From: Bacillota bacterium
Lineage (GTDB): Bacteria > Bacillota > Clostridia > Christensenellales > Aristaeellaceae
Direction: 5' to 3'
Assembly (NCBI GenBank): GCA_023392395.1
Contig: JAEVZE010000061.1
Coordinates: forward strand, 1-8,932
Length of the DNA: 8,932 bases
The position numbers were made by a program, and so were the translations under genes. Positions 1 to 8,932 of this stretch are shown here, one piece after another. A model generated the notes under the pieces. The model saw only the letters and a list, made by a program, of their open reading frames with translations, had not been told where the DNA came from and searched no databases. Within the stretch, counting starts at the first letter, position 1. Each line of letters starts with the position of its first letter.

Positions 1-2689
<2,689 letters not shown>

Positions 2690-2707
2690 TCCCACCTTGC
2701 ACCCCCG

Positions 2708-3004
2708 CTAATGTATCGCCATTTGAATCAATTTGTCCGCAAAGCCCTTTTCAGTCACGGCCGCAGCCATGCGGCCGGGCTTGCCCACTGCCTGTCCGAG
2801 GGAACCGCTTTCCATCTCGACCAGCGGGATGCCCGCATACTCGCAGGCGTCGCGCATCGCCTTCTTGGATCGTTCCGAAGCCCCGCTGTCCACCAGGATG
2901 AGTCGTGCGCCTCCGGATTTTGCCAACTGTTCGCACACGGCCTCGCCGGTCTTCAGCGCGCCTGCCCGCGCGCACAGCCCCAGAAAATTGTGGAGAGGGT
3001 TCAT
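2708..3004 (-). CDS. ylxQ: L7Ae-family RNA-binding protein YlxQ
   Basis: This is a 98-residue protein of the ribosomal L7Ae/L30e/S12e/Gadd45 fold family, whose members bind kink-turn RNA. The bacterial YlxQ subgroup has no firmly established cellular role. The sequence shows the expected pattern: a helical start (FLGLCARAGALKTGEAV), a strand ARLILVDSGAS at 33-43, a helix rich in Lys/Arg (SKKAMRDACEYAG), and the ending VGKPGRMAAAVTEKGFADKL at 73-92, which closely follows the family ending. Its ATG at 3004-3002 overlaps the rnpM stop TGA (3003-3001) as ATGA, a four-base overlap pointing to translational coupling. GAGGG lies only three bases before the ATG. Position between rnpM and infB is the standard Firmicutes order. 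Confidence 0.93.
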   Translation of the reverse strand: MNPLHNFLGLCARAGALKTGEAVCEQLAKSGGARLILVDSGASERSKKAMRDACEYAGIPLVEMESGSLGQAVGKPGRMAAAVTEKGFADKLIQMAIH

Positions 3005-3273
3005 GTTCCCTCACCCAGCTGGCCCAGCAGCATCTCGTACACCTCTTGAGGCACCGCCGTTTCCAGCGCCCGGTCGAGGGCCTTGCTCTTCTGCGCCTTC
3101 TTCAGGCAGGCCGGGTCGGGGCACACGTACGCGCCGCGGCCGGGGGCCTTGCCCACGCGGTCAAACGCGATGACTCCCGCGGGCGACTTGACCACCCGCA
3201 GAAGCTCCTTCTTGGGCTTCATCTCTCGGCAGCCCACGCACATGCGCATGGGCGTCTTGCGCTGTTTGAGCAA
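3001..3273 (-). CDS. rnpM: RNase P modulator RnpM (YlxR, DUF448)
   Basis: This is a 90-residue basic RNA-binding protein of the YlxR/DUF448 family, described in B. subtilis as a modulator of RNase P. Family marks are RMCVGCREMKPKKELLRVV at 10-28 and GRGAYVC at 45-51. Four cysteines (C12, C15, C51, C56) form a CxxC...CxxxxC pattern that could bind zinc. As I recall them, the B. subtilis and Streptococcus proteins lack these cysteines. The start is TTG at 3273-3271, directly abutting the nusA stop (TGATTG). It is supported by AGGGAGGA at 3291-3284, ten bases upstream and inside the last codons of nusA. An ATG at codon 9 (3249-3247) is possible but would remove the conserved basic KQRKTP lead. 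The abutting start suggests coupling to nusA translation. Confidence 0.93.
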   Translation of the reverse strand: MLKQRKTPMRMCVGCREMKPKKELLRVVKSPAGVIAFDRVGKAPGRGAYVCPDPACLKKAQKSKALDRALETAVPQEVYEMLLGQLGEGT

Positions 3274-4353
3274 TCAGGCCTCGTCCTCCCTGTTGTCCAG
3301 CTGTTGTTCGATCTGGCTCTGGCTCTTGATGTCGATCTTCCAGCCGGTGAGCTTTGCGGCCAGGCGGGCGTTCTGCCCCTCCTTACCGATGGCCAGCGAC
3401 AGCTGGTTGTCCGGCACGACGACGCGGGCGGCCTTTTCCTTCTCCGCCACGAACACGCTGATGACACGGGCCGGGTTGAGCGCGCTCGCCACGTACTCGG
3501 CCGGGTCGCTGGACCACTTGACGATATCAATCTTCTCGGTCTTCAACTCGGCCACCACGTTCTCCACGCGCATGCCGCGGGGGCCGACGCAGGAGCCGAC
3601 GGGATCGATCATCTGATCGGTGGAGTAGACGGCCATCTTGGTGCGGTAGCCGGCCTCGCGGGCGATGGATTTGATCTGCACGATGCCCTGGCGGATCTCC
3701 GGCACCTCGATTTCAAACAGGCGCTTGACGAGGCCGGGGTGCGTTCGAGACACCAGCACCTGCGGCCCGCGGCTGAGCTTGGTGACTTCCAGCACGTACA
3801 CCTTGAGCCGGTCGTTGACGGCGTATTCCTCGCCGGGCATCTGCTGGTTGGGCTCAAGAAGGCCTTCGGTGCGGCCCAGCTCCACATAGACCTGGCGGTT
3901 GTCCACCCGCTGCGCGATGGCGGTGAGAATCTCATTTTCCTTCTCAATATATTCTTCGTAGATCACGCCGCGTTCCGCCTCGCGGATGTGCTGCACGACC
4001 ACCTGCTTGGCGGTCTGTGCCGCGATGCGGCCGAAATCCCGGGGCGTGGCGCGAAGCTCGGCCAAGTCGCCGATTTCGTACTTGGGATGGATGGCGCGGG
4101 CGTCTTCCAGGCTGATCTCGGTCTGCGAATCCTCCACCTGCTCGACGACGGTCTTGCGCGCGAACACCTCCACCGTGCCCTTGTCGCGGTCGATGGCGGC
4201 GCGCACGTTGGCGCTCTTGCCGAAATTTTTCTTGTATGCGGAGATCAGCGCGGACTCGATGGCCGCGAACAGCACATCCTTGTTAATGCGCCGCTCTTTG
4301 GCCAGCGCGTCCAGCGCGCTGATGAATTCGCCGCTGTCAATGGTTCCAGCCAT
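3274..4353 (-). CDS. nusA: Transcription termination/antitermination factor NusA
   Basis: NusA binds RNA polymerase and nascent RNA, and stimulates pausing and intrinsic termination. The 359-residue protein has the order typical of Firmicutes. The N-terminal RNA polymerase-binding domain is about 1-125 and the S1 domain about 129-203 (GVIYEEY at the start, VLVSRT at the end). KH1 carries GPRG at 257-260 within SCVGPRGMRVENV, and KH2 carries GKEG at 323-326 within AIGKEGQNARLAAKLTGW. It stops soon after KH2 and lacks the acidic C-terminal repeats of Proteobacteria. The ATG at 4353 is preceded by AAGGGG at 4367-4362, eight bases away. The gap to rimP is 38 bases and rnpM starts immediately after its TGA. 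Confidence 0.98.
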   Translation of the reverse strand: MAGTIDSGEFISALDALAKERRINKDVLFAAIESALISAYKKNFGKSANVRAAIDRDKGTVEVFARKTVVEQVEDSQTEISLEDARAIHPKYEIGDLAELRATPRDFGRIAAQTAKQVVVQHIREAERGVIYEEYIEKENEILTAIAQRVDNRQVYVELGRTEGLLEPNQQMPGEEYAVNDRLKVYVLEVTKLSRGPQVLVSRTHPGLVKRLFEIEVPEIRQGIVQIKSIAREAGYRTKMAVYSTDQMIDPVGSCVGPRGMRVENVVAELKTEKIDIVKWSSDPAEYVASALNPARVISVFVAEKEKAARVVVPDNQLSLAIGKEGQNARLAAKLTGWKIDIKSQSQIEQQLDNREDEA

Positions 4354-4377
4354 TCATAACACCCCTTGTCACGAAAT

Positions 4378-4390
4378 CGCGCGGTGCGCG
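4378..4390 (-). other. Small GC hairpin between rimP and nusA
   Basis: A perfect 5-base-pair inverted repeat (CGCGC/GCGCG, three-base loop) lies directly after the rimP stop. No T tract follows, so it is not a convincing terminator. It could protect or pause the message between rimP and nusA, or be chance in GC-rich DNA. Confidence 0.3.
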
Positions 4391-4391
4391 T

Positions 4392-4874
4392 TCACACTTC
4401 GTCCTGAAGATCGTTCTCGTCGAACTCGATGATGGGCTTGACCAGCGCCGCGGCCTTGAGGTCGAAGGCGCGTTTTTCGCCCGCCGCATCCGTGATTACG
4501 ATCTGGCCGTCCACAAGGCCCGTAAGCTGACCGCGGAATACCTTCTGCCCGTCCACCGGCTTATACAGGCGCACCTCCACCCCGGCACCCTCCGCGCGCT
4601 CAAAGTCTTCCGGCTTTTTGAGCGGTCGATCGGCCCCCGGGGAGGAGACCTCCATGTAATCGTAGTCGACGAATTCCATCATTGGATGAATCCGGCGGTG
4701 GAAGATCTCGCAATCGTCGATCGCAACGCCGTCCGGCTTATCGATGAAGAAACGCAAAAAGCGGCCGGTCGGTTCCTTGACCAGCTCGACGTCCACCAAT
4801 ATGAACCCTTGCTGCGCCGCAATCTGTGCAGCGATTTCCTGCGCTCTTCCAAGCGGCGCGGATGGTTTCGGCAA
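4392..4874 (-). CDS. rimP: Ribosome maturation factor RimP
   Basis: RimP assists late assembly of the 30S subunit in the cytoplasm. The protein has 160 residues, close to the family norm. The N-terminal alpha/beta domain (about 1-82) includes GFILVDVELVKE at 23-34 and the strand LRFFIDKPDG at 40-49. The family signature YMEVSSPGADRPLKK is at 73-87, and a C-terminal SH3-like domain (about 88-155) ends in an acidic tail. The start is TTG at 4874-4872: an in-frame TGA precedes it directly, no in-frame ATG occurs before residue 65, and GAGGG (4886-4882) is seven bases upstream. It is the first gene of the rimP-nusA-rnpM-ylxQ-infB unit, with its own promoter about 60-90 bases upstream. Identity is sure; the TTG is likely but not proven. 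Confidence 0.95.
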   Translation of the reverse strand: MPKPSAPLGRAQEIAAQIAAQQGFILVDVELVKEPTGRFLRFFIDKPDGVAIDDCEIFHRRIHPMMEFVDYDYMEVSSPGADRPLKKPEDFERAEGAGVEVRLYKPVDGQKVFRGQLTGLVDGQIVITDAAGEKRAFDLKAAALVKPIIEFDENDLQDEV

Positions 4875-4888
4875 TCAAACACCCTCAT

Positions 4889-4903
4889 TCCCCAAACAGG
4901 GGA
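4889..4903 (-). other. Leader hairpin just upstream of the rimP ribosome binding site
   Basis: TCCCC/GGGGA forms a 5-base-pair stem with a 5-base loop, two bases before the GAGGG ribosome binding site of rimP and within the predicted leader. It could tune initiation at the TTG start. It is small, and chance is a fair alternative. Confidence 0.35.
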
Positions 4904-4935
4904 GAACTGGCCCGAGAAATTCCCAGACGCAGTAC

Positions 4936-4964
4936 ATTGTAGCACATCCTGCCCTTGAATACAA
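4936..4964 (-). promoter_or_regulatory. Sigma-A-type promoter of the rimP-nusA-infB operon
   Basis: On the minus strand, TTGTAT (4964-4959) is followed after exactly 17 bases by TACAAT (4941-4936). The -10 is preceded by TGC, giving an extended -10 (TGCTACAAT). The -10 matches the consensus at five of six bases and the -35 at three of six, which the TGN motif would compensate. Transcription should start near 4929, leaving a leader of about 55 bases before rimP. It is the best promoter-like site in the 382-base gap and sits where an operon promoter is expected. Confidence 0.75.
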
Positions 4965-4986
4965 CCTGTCCACACACAAATAACGC

Positions 4987-5034
4987 AAAAAAGGGAGAAA
5001 GCATCCAAACGCTCAAAAAACCCGGGGATTTCTC
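4987..5034 (-). terminator. Possible intrinsic terminator ahead of the rimP promoter
   Basis: On the minus strand GAGAAA-TCC (5034-5026) can pair with GGA (5006-5004) and TTTCTC (5000-4995), followed by CC and a T6 tract (4992-4987). A second T6 tract lies at 5020-5015. The stem is rather AT-rich, has a three-base bulge and a loop of about 19 bases, so it would be weak. The place, after the WG gene and just before the rimP promoter, suits a terminator of the upstream transcript. Confidence 0.35.
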
Positions 5035-5040
5035 TTTGCA

Positions 5041-5101
5041 GCGGAGAAAACCGCGCGAGTCAAGAAAAAGGCTCATTGACTTGCGGTATTATTTTCTCCG
5101 C
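5041..5101 (-). repeat. 61-base nested inverted repeat upstream of the rimP promoter
   Basis: The outer arms GCGGAGAAAA and TTTTCTCCGC (5041-5050 and 5092-5101) are a perfect 10-base inverted repeat. Inside, CCGC (5051-5054) pairs with GCGG (5083-5086), and AGTCAAGA (5058-5065) pairs with its near complement in 5073-5081 with one bulged base. About 22 base pairs thus form one long interrupted stem. No T tract follows directly on either strand. It may act as an RNA structure in read-through transcripts or as a protein-binding site; its function is unknown. Confidence 0.6.
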
Positions 5102-5127
5102 CCGCTCCCGAACCGGTAGATAAACGC

Positions 5128-5150
5128 GTTCCCGGCGCGTCGCCGGGAAC
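5128..5150 (-). repeat. Perfect 10-base-pair hairpin in the WG-rimP gap
   Basis: GTTCCCGGCG (5128-5137) and CGCCGGGAAC (5141-5150) are exact inverted copies with a three-base loop. On the minus strand the stem is followed by GCGTTTATC, which has only three T in a row, and on the plus strand by no T run. It may be a weak terminator or a 3' stabilising structure for the WG-repeat message. Confidence 0.6.
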
Positions 5151-5225
5151 GATGTGAACTTGATTGATGGTGAAATTCTTCGAGGACGCAAAGTTCGGCT
5201 TCCATTGCGGCGCATCTACTGCCCG

Positions 5226-5247
5226 CGCGCAGGGTCTTTTCTGCGCG
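5226..5247 (-). repeat. Hairpin directly after the WG-repeat gene
   Basis: CGCGCAG and CTGCGCG (5226-5232 and 5241-5247) form a 7-base-pair stem with an 8-base loop, starting nine bases after the stop codon. There is no T tract. It may be a 3' end structure that protects the message, or chance in GC-rich DNA. Confidence 0.4.
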
Positions 5248-5256
5248 GCGCGGCGC

Positions 5257-6606
5257 CTACTCCGAATCGTCTCCGGTGATGTCGTAGGACTTCAGCCAGG
5301 TGCCGTCCGCTTTCATGACGCCCGCCTTGCCGGGGGTCTGGACGGTAAACAGCCCTTCAGCCGGAGAGTACAGTTCCAGAATGTCTGCGGGCTGCCAAAG
5401 CACCTTCCCGTTGGCGTCCAGTAGGCCCGTCTTTCGGGAGTCCGGCACTTCGTTTAGGTAGGCGTAGCCGCCGTCCAGCTTCTCGGTCTGGGTGTCGAAG
5501 GAGGAAAACGCGTAGTAGGGCGTGCCGCTTACGGCACTGACCCGCCAGATGTCCTGATAGGGCCCCGCCAGGCGCTTGCCGGTCTGATCGCAGAGCGTCG
5601 CGTTCTTCTCGCCCCAGGGGCCTTCCCGCAGGATCACCCGCACCTCGTCGCATTCGGCGGAGCTGTCGGGCGTGGCGGTCGACAGCACCTCGTTGCCCTT
5701 GGAATCCACCATCGCCATTTTGCCGTCCATGTACAGCGTAATCAGCGAACTGTCGGGCGAGGCGGCGAAGTAGATATCCTCCCCGGTAAATTCCTTGATG
5801 GTCTGGAAGGTGGCGGGATCGATCAGCTCAATCCTGGTGCCGTCGGTCTGCGCGACGACGACGCTGCCGGAACCGGCCACCGAAAGGGTCTGGTACTTGG
5901 GCGTGATCAGCCAGTTGCCGGAGGCGTCGATCAGCCCGGTGCCGCTGTCGATGGCCGCGTCGGCGAAGGACCCGGAGAACGCGCCCGCGTAGCTGAACTG
6001 GGCGGAAATCGCCCACTCGCCGCGGGGGTTCAGGTAGCCGGTGCGGCCGGTTTCGGCGGACAGTACCGGCATCAGCCCGTTTGAAAACTCGGTCAGGCCG
6101 TACAGGATGCGAATGCCGGTGGCGGTCTCCGCGCCGCTGGCATCAAGGTAATAGACGCCGTCAGCCCGCTCGTCATACGGGTTGGTGGTCAGCGCCAGAT
6201 ACCCGCCCTCGCCGTTTTCGACGATGCTGGTGTATTGGCAGGGCACGATCACTTGCTGCGACGCGTCCATCACGCCGTAAAACCCGTCCTGCTCAAAGCA
6301 GAACTTGTCGCCCATTTGGGTCAGGTACTCGTAGGAAAAGTCGGTCAGAGGCTTTCCGCTCGCGTCCAGAAGCTTCGCCTTGTCGGGCTCCTCGCCGTCT
6401 ATCTGGTAGGCGGCATAGTAGTAGGGCTGCTGATCGCCCAGCGGCTCGATGTTGGAATACGTCCCGGCGGGCACAAGTTCCGTGCCGTCCCCGGCGATGA
6501 GCACGCAACTGTCCCCCACGCTCAACGTCACCGCGGGCGCTTCCGCGCGCGCCGCCGCCGCCATGATCAGCACCAGCATAAAACCCAGCCACCAAACGCG
6601 CTTCAC
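5257..6606 (-). CDS. Exported WG/beta-repeat protein, function unknown
   Basis: This is a 449-residue protein with an N-terminal signal peptide: KR at 2-3, a hydrophobic core at about 5-19, and a likely signal peptidase I site at ARA-EA or AEA-PA (residues 19-24). No lipobox cysteine is seen, so it should be secreted or held at the cell surface. The rest resembles WG_beta_rep repeats: G(Y/L)xxxxGxW-type units near 108-138 (FYGVMDASQQVIVPCQY), 190-220 (GYLNPRGEWAISAQF), 224-255 (GLIDASGNWLITPKY), 394-420 (GLLDANGKVLW) and 428-440 (AGVMKADGTWLKSY), with decayed units between. Such repeats are common in Clostridia, and no enzyme motif is visible. The start is taken as GTG at 6606, because GGGGG lies seven bases upstream and the signal peptide begins there. 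An in-frame ATG at 6747 would put 47 unlikely residues before it. The gene sits between polC and rimP, on the same strand as both. Confidence 0.85.
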   Translation of the reverse strand: MKRVWWLGFMLVLIMAAAARAEAPAVTLSVGDSCVLIAGDGTELVPAGTYSNIEPLGDQQPYYYAAYQIDGEEPDKAKLLDASGKPLTDFSYEYLTQMGDKFCFEQDGFYGVMDASQQVIVPCQYTSIVENGEGGYLALTTNPYDERADGVYYLDASGAETATGIRILYGLTEFSNGLMPVLSAETGRTGYLNPRGEWAISAQFSYAGAFSGSFADAAIDSGTGLIDASGNWLITPKYQTLSVAGSGSVVVAQTDGTRIELIDPATFQTIKEFTGEDIYFAASPDSSLITLYMDGKMAMVDSKGNEVLSTATPDSSAECDEVRVILREGPWGEKNATLCDQTGKRLAGPYQDIWRVSAVSGTPYYAFSSFDTQTEKLDGGYAYLNEVPDSRKTGLLDANGKVLWQPADILELYSPAEGLFTVQTPGKAGVMKADGTWLKSYDITGDDSE

Positions 6607-6628
6607 AGCCACACCCCCAAAGAAACCG

Positions 6629-6657
6629 ATTGCAGGTTTTTCCTTAAGACGTACCAA
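6629..6657 (-). promoter_or_regulatory. Weak promoter candidate for the WG-repeat gene
   Basis: On the minus strand TTGGTA (6657-6652) and TGCAAT (6634-6629) are 17 bases apart, each matching the sigma-A hexamers at four of six bases. Transcription would start about 15 bases before the GTG, leaving just room for the GGGGG ribosome binding site. The rest of the 160-base polC-WG gap holds no convincing terminator, so read-through from polC is the alternative. Confidence 0.3.
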
Positions 6658-6766
6658 TAAAAACATTTGTTCCGCCCCATACGATCGCCCGTTCAGTCTA
6701 TCGCTTCCGGCGACCTGATTCGGGAAACGCGGTTCTTGAATCAGCATCGCGGTTTTTCATCGCCGC

Positions 6767-8932
6767 TCATCCAAAGTCGAACAGGCTCGTCTGGCTGGTT
6801 TCGGGCAGATCGCCCAGCGCGCCGCTTGCCGCCAGCGTCTGCACGACGGACTTGGCCACCTTGCGGCGCGTCATGTCCTCCTGGGACAGGAAGGGCCCCT
6901 CGTCCCTGGCCCTGGCCAGGTTCTGCGCGGCAGCCAAACCCACGCCGGGCAGCGATGAAAGCGGCGGCAGGATGGTATTGTCCGGCATCAGGAGGAAGTT
7001 CTCCGCGTCGGACTCGTACAGCGAAATGGGCCGGAGCGTAATGCCGCGGGAGACCATCTCGATCAGGATTTCGTAGAGCGCGATCTGGTCCTCCTTCTTG
7101 GCTTTTTCGTCCTTTTCCAGCGCCTGCAGCTCGGCGAGCTTCCCCTTCAGCACCGGCAATTGCGCCACCATCGAGGAGCCGTCAAAGGCCTCGGCGTTGC
7201 GCTTGAGGAAGCAAGCGTAGTAGGCGCCCGGGTGGTACACCTTGAAGTAGGCGATGCGCAGCGCCATCGTCACATAGGCCACCGCGTGTGCCTTCGGGAA
7301 CATGTACTTGATCTTCTGGCAGCACTCGATAAACCAGTCGGGCGTGCCCGCCTCCTGCATCGCGGTGATCCACTCGGGCTTCAGGCCCCTGCCCTTTCGG
7401 ACCGACTCCATGATGGTGAAAGCTGTCTTGGGCTCCACGCCCCACTTGATCAGCTGGTTCATGATGTCGTCGCGGGTGCAGATACATTTCTTCAGCGGCG
7501 CGATGCCCGCCTTGATGATGTCCTGCGCGTTACCCACCCACACGTCGGTGCCGTGGGAAAGGCCGGAGATTCGGATCAATTCCTCCATCGAGTGCGGCTG
7601 CGTGTCCACCAGCATCTGCCGGACGAAGCGTGTGCCGAACTCCGGGATGCCCAAAGTACCCGTGGGCACGCCGATCTCCTCCGCGGTCACGCCCAGCGCC
7701 TCGGGGCTGGTGAACAGCGACAAAATCCGTTCGAACACCTTTTTGTCGTCCAGCGGCACCTGCTGGGGCGTAATTTTCGTGATGTCCTCCAGTTTTTTGA
7801 GCATGGTGGGATCGTCATGGCCCAGGATGTCCAATTTCACCAGCACGTCGTGCATGGAACTGAAGTCGAAGTGGGTGGTGATGGTGTCGCTGTCGGTGTC
7901 GTCCGCGGGGCGCTGGATCGGCGTTAACTGGTAGATTTCGTAGCCCTTGGGCAGCACCACCATGCCCGCCGGGTGCTGACCGGTGGTGCGCTTGGCGCCG
8001 GTGAGGCCCTTGGCCAGGCGCTCCTTTTCGGCCTGGGTGGCGGTCGTCTCCCGCTCCTCCAGGTACTTGAGCACATAGCCGTAGGCGGTCTTGTCCGCGA
8101 CGGTGCCGATGGTGCCCGCGCGGAACACGTTCTCCTCGCCGAACAGCTCCTTGACGTAGGCATGGGCGCGGGGCTGGTACTCGCCGGAGAAGTTCAGGTC
8201 GATGTCGGGCACCTTGTCGCCCTTGAAGCCCAGAAAGACTTCAAAAGGGATGTCAAAGCCGTCCCGGTTCATGCCGGTTCCGCAAACCGGGCAGTCCTTG
8301 TCCGGAAGATCCAAACCGCAGGTGTACTCCTCCGGCACGTCGAACTCCGAGTGCTTGCACTTGGGGCATACGTAGTGGGGTGGCAGCGAGTTGACCTCGG
8401 TGATGCCGGTCATGTTGGCGACAAACGACGAACCGACGGAGCCGCGCGAGCCCACGATGTAGCCGTCCGACAGCGATTTTTTTACCAGCTTGACCGCGAT
8501 GTCGTACAGCGTCGAGAAACCGTAGCCGATAATGGAGCCCAGTTCCTTGTCGATGCGCGCGCGCACGATGTCCGGCAACTCGTCGCCGTAGATCTCCCGG
8601 GCGCGGGTTTCCGTCAGCGTGCGGATGTCCTTTTCGGCGAAATCCCAGTAGGGCTGGAAGGTTTCCGCGCCCTCCGGATGCTCCACGAAGATGCGCAATT
8701 TCGGCGATACCCTGTCCGCGATGGCCCGGGGCGCGTCGATTACGACCCGCTTCGCGTCCTTGCCCAGATAAGAGAATTCGGCCAGCATGTCGTCGGTGGT
8801 ACGGAAGTAGAGCGGCGCCTGGTTATCGCAGTCCTCAAACCCCTTGGCGTTCATCAGGATGGCGCGGAAGATGGAATCCCTCGGCTCTTTGAAGTGCACG
8901 TCGCCGGTGGCGACCACCGGAATGCCCAGCTG
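6767..8932 (-). CDS. polC: DNA polymerase III alpha subunit, PolC type (C-terminal half; 5' end beyond window)
   Basis: PolC is the main replicative polymerase of Firmicutes and also carries 3'-5' exonuclease activity. The visible 721 residues are about half of the usual 1,400 or so; the OB, first PHP and exonuclease parts lie off the right edge. The fragment opens in the last PHP segment (GIPVVATGDVHF). It continues with GSRGSVGSS at 161-169, a cysteine-rich zinc-finger region (C189, C192, C205, C214, C217) and the catalytic PDIDLNFSGEYQ with D243 and D245. KLDILGHDDPT follows, with the likely third catalytic Asp at 368, and a helix-hairpin-helix (LPGVGLAAAQNLA) near 661-673. The protein ends with QTSLF plus three residues, matching the sliding-clamp binding consensus QLSLF. 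No frame disruption is seen. The stop is TGA at 6769-6767. Confidence 0.97.
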   Translation of the reverse strand, partial: QLGIPVVATGDVHFKEPRDSIFRAILMNAKGFEDCDNQAPLYFRTTDDMLAEFSYLGKDAKRVVIDAPRAIADRVSPKLRIFVEHPEGAETFQPYWDFAEKDIRTLTETRAREIYGDELPDIVRARIDKELGSIIGYGFSTLYDIAVKLVKKSLSDGYIVGSRGSVGSSFVANMTGITEVNSLPPHYVCPKCKHSEFDVPEEYTCGLDLPDKDCPVCGTGMNRDGFDIPFEVFLGFKGDKVPDIDLNFSGEYQPRAHAYVKELFGEENVFRAGTIGTVADKTAYGYVLKYLEERETTATQAEKERLAKGLTGAKRTTGQHPAGMVVLPKGYEIYQLTPIQRPADDTDSDTITTHFDFSSMHDVLVKLDILGHDDPTMLKKLEDITKITPQQVPLDDKKVFERILSLFTSPEALGVTAEEIGVPTGTLGIPEFGTRFVRQMLVDTQPHSMEELIRISGLSHGTDVWVGNAQDIIKAGIAPLKKCICTRDDIMNQLIKWGVEPKTAFTIMESVRKGRGLKPEWITAMQEAGTPDWFIECCQKIKYMFPKAHAVAYVTMALRIAYFKVYHPGAYYACFLKRNAEAFDGSSMVAQLPVLKGKLAELQALEKDEKAKKEDQIALYEILIEMVSRGITLRPISLYESDAENFLLMPDNTILPPLSSLPGVGLAAAQNLARARDEGPFLSQEDMTRRKVAKSVVQTLAASGALGDLPETSQTSLFDFG

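Noticed and set aside
2905..4359. A 484-codon open frame on the plus strand opposite ylxQ, rnpM and nusA
   Set aside because: It crosses three well-supported minus-strand genes and their junctions, and shows no family motif. It is explained by codon bias.
5041..5063. TTGACT on the minus strand as a -35 of a second promoter
   Set aside because: At 16-18 base spacing only TGCAAA or worse is found as a -10, and the hexamer is part of the inverted repeat stem.
4885..5076. A 63-residue minus-strand frame just upstream of rimP with a hydrophobic middle
   Set aside because: It has no ribosome binding site and its frame runs through the rimP promoter hexamers. It begins in the loop of the nested inverted repeat, so a leader peptide cannot be fully excluded, but nothing supports translation.
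5164..5424. An 86-residue plus-strand frame at the end of the WG-repeat gene
   Set aside because: It mostly overlaps the WG gene in antisense and has no motif or clear ribosome binding site.
6607..6747. Extended start of the WG-repeat protein at the ATG at 6747
   Set aside because: It lacks a good ribosome binding site and would bury the signal peptide 47 residues inside the protein, whereas the GTG at 6606 has GGGGG at proper spacing.

Overview
The window is a stretch of bacterial housekeeping DNA. All seven genes lie on the minus strand and are transcribed from right to left. From right to left they are: the C-terminal half of the DNA polymerase III alpha subunit PolC (cut by the right edge), an exported WG/beta-repeat protein of unknown role, and then the transcription-translation cluster rimP, nusA, rnpM (ylxR), ylxQ (L7Ae family) and infB (cut by the left edge). 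The organism is most likely a GC-rich member of the Firmicutes/Clostridia. A PolC-type replicative polymerase, a short NusA without C-terminal repeats, the rnpM-ylxQ pair between nusA and infB, and WG-repeat proteins are all typical of that group. The base composition is clearly GC-rich by eye, so a low-GC Bacillus or Clostridium is unlikely; an uncultured gut-type clostridial lineage is a guess.

Layout. Positions 8932-6767 hold polC, with its last PHP segment, zinc-finger cysteines, catalytic aspartates, helix-hairpin-helix and a C-terminal clamp-binding pentapeptide. Positions 6766-6607 are a 160-base gap with one weak promoter candidate. Positions 6606-5257 encode the WG-repeat protein, which has a signal peptide and sits between polC and rimP, two genes that are usually adjacent in Firmicutes. 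Positions 5256-4875 are a 382-base non-coding stretch holding three inverted repeats, a terminator-like zone with two T6 tracts, and a good sigma-A-type promoter with an extended -10. Positions 4874-1 are the rimP-nusA-rnpM-ylxQ-infB operon. It is tightly packed, with gaps of 38, 0, -4 and 18 bases, and two of its genes start with TTG. rbfA would normally follow infB beyond the left edge.

How the genes work together. RimP matures the 30S subunit, NusA controls elongation and termination by RNA polymerase, RnpM and YlxQ are small RNA-binding proteins, and IF2 places initiator tRNA on the 30S subunit. The unit therefore links transcription, RNA processing and translation initiation. PolC is the replicative polymerase.

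The most notable non-routine signals are three. IF2 has a Q/P/G/Y-rich N-terminal repeat tract that includes five 39-base tandem repeats. The segment upstream of the rimP promoter has self-complementary parts arranged like an attenuator. The WG-repeat gene interrupts the polC-rimP junction. I found no mobile element, CRISPR array, tRNA, rRNA or phage gene, and no clear case for a wholly new system.
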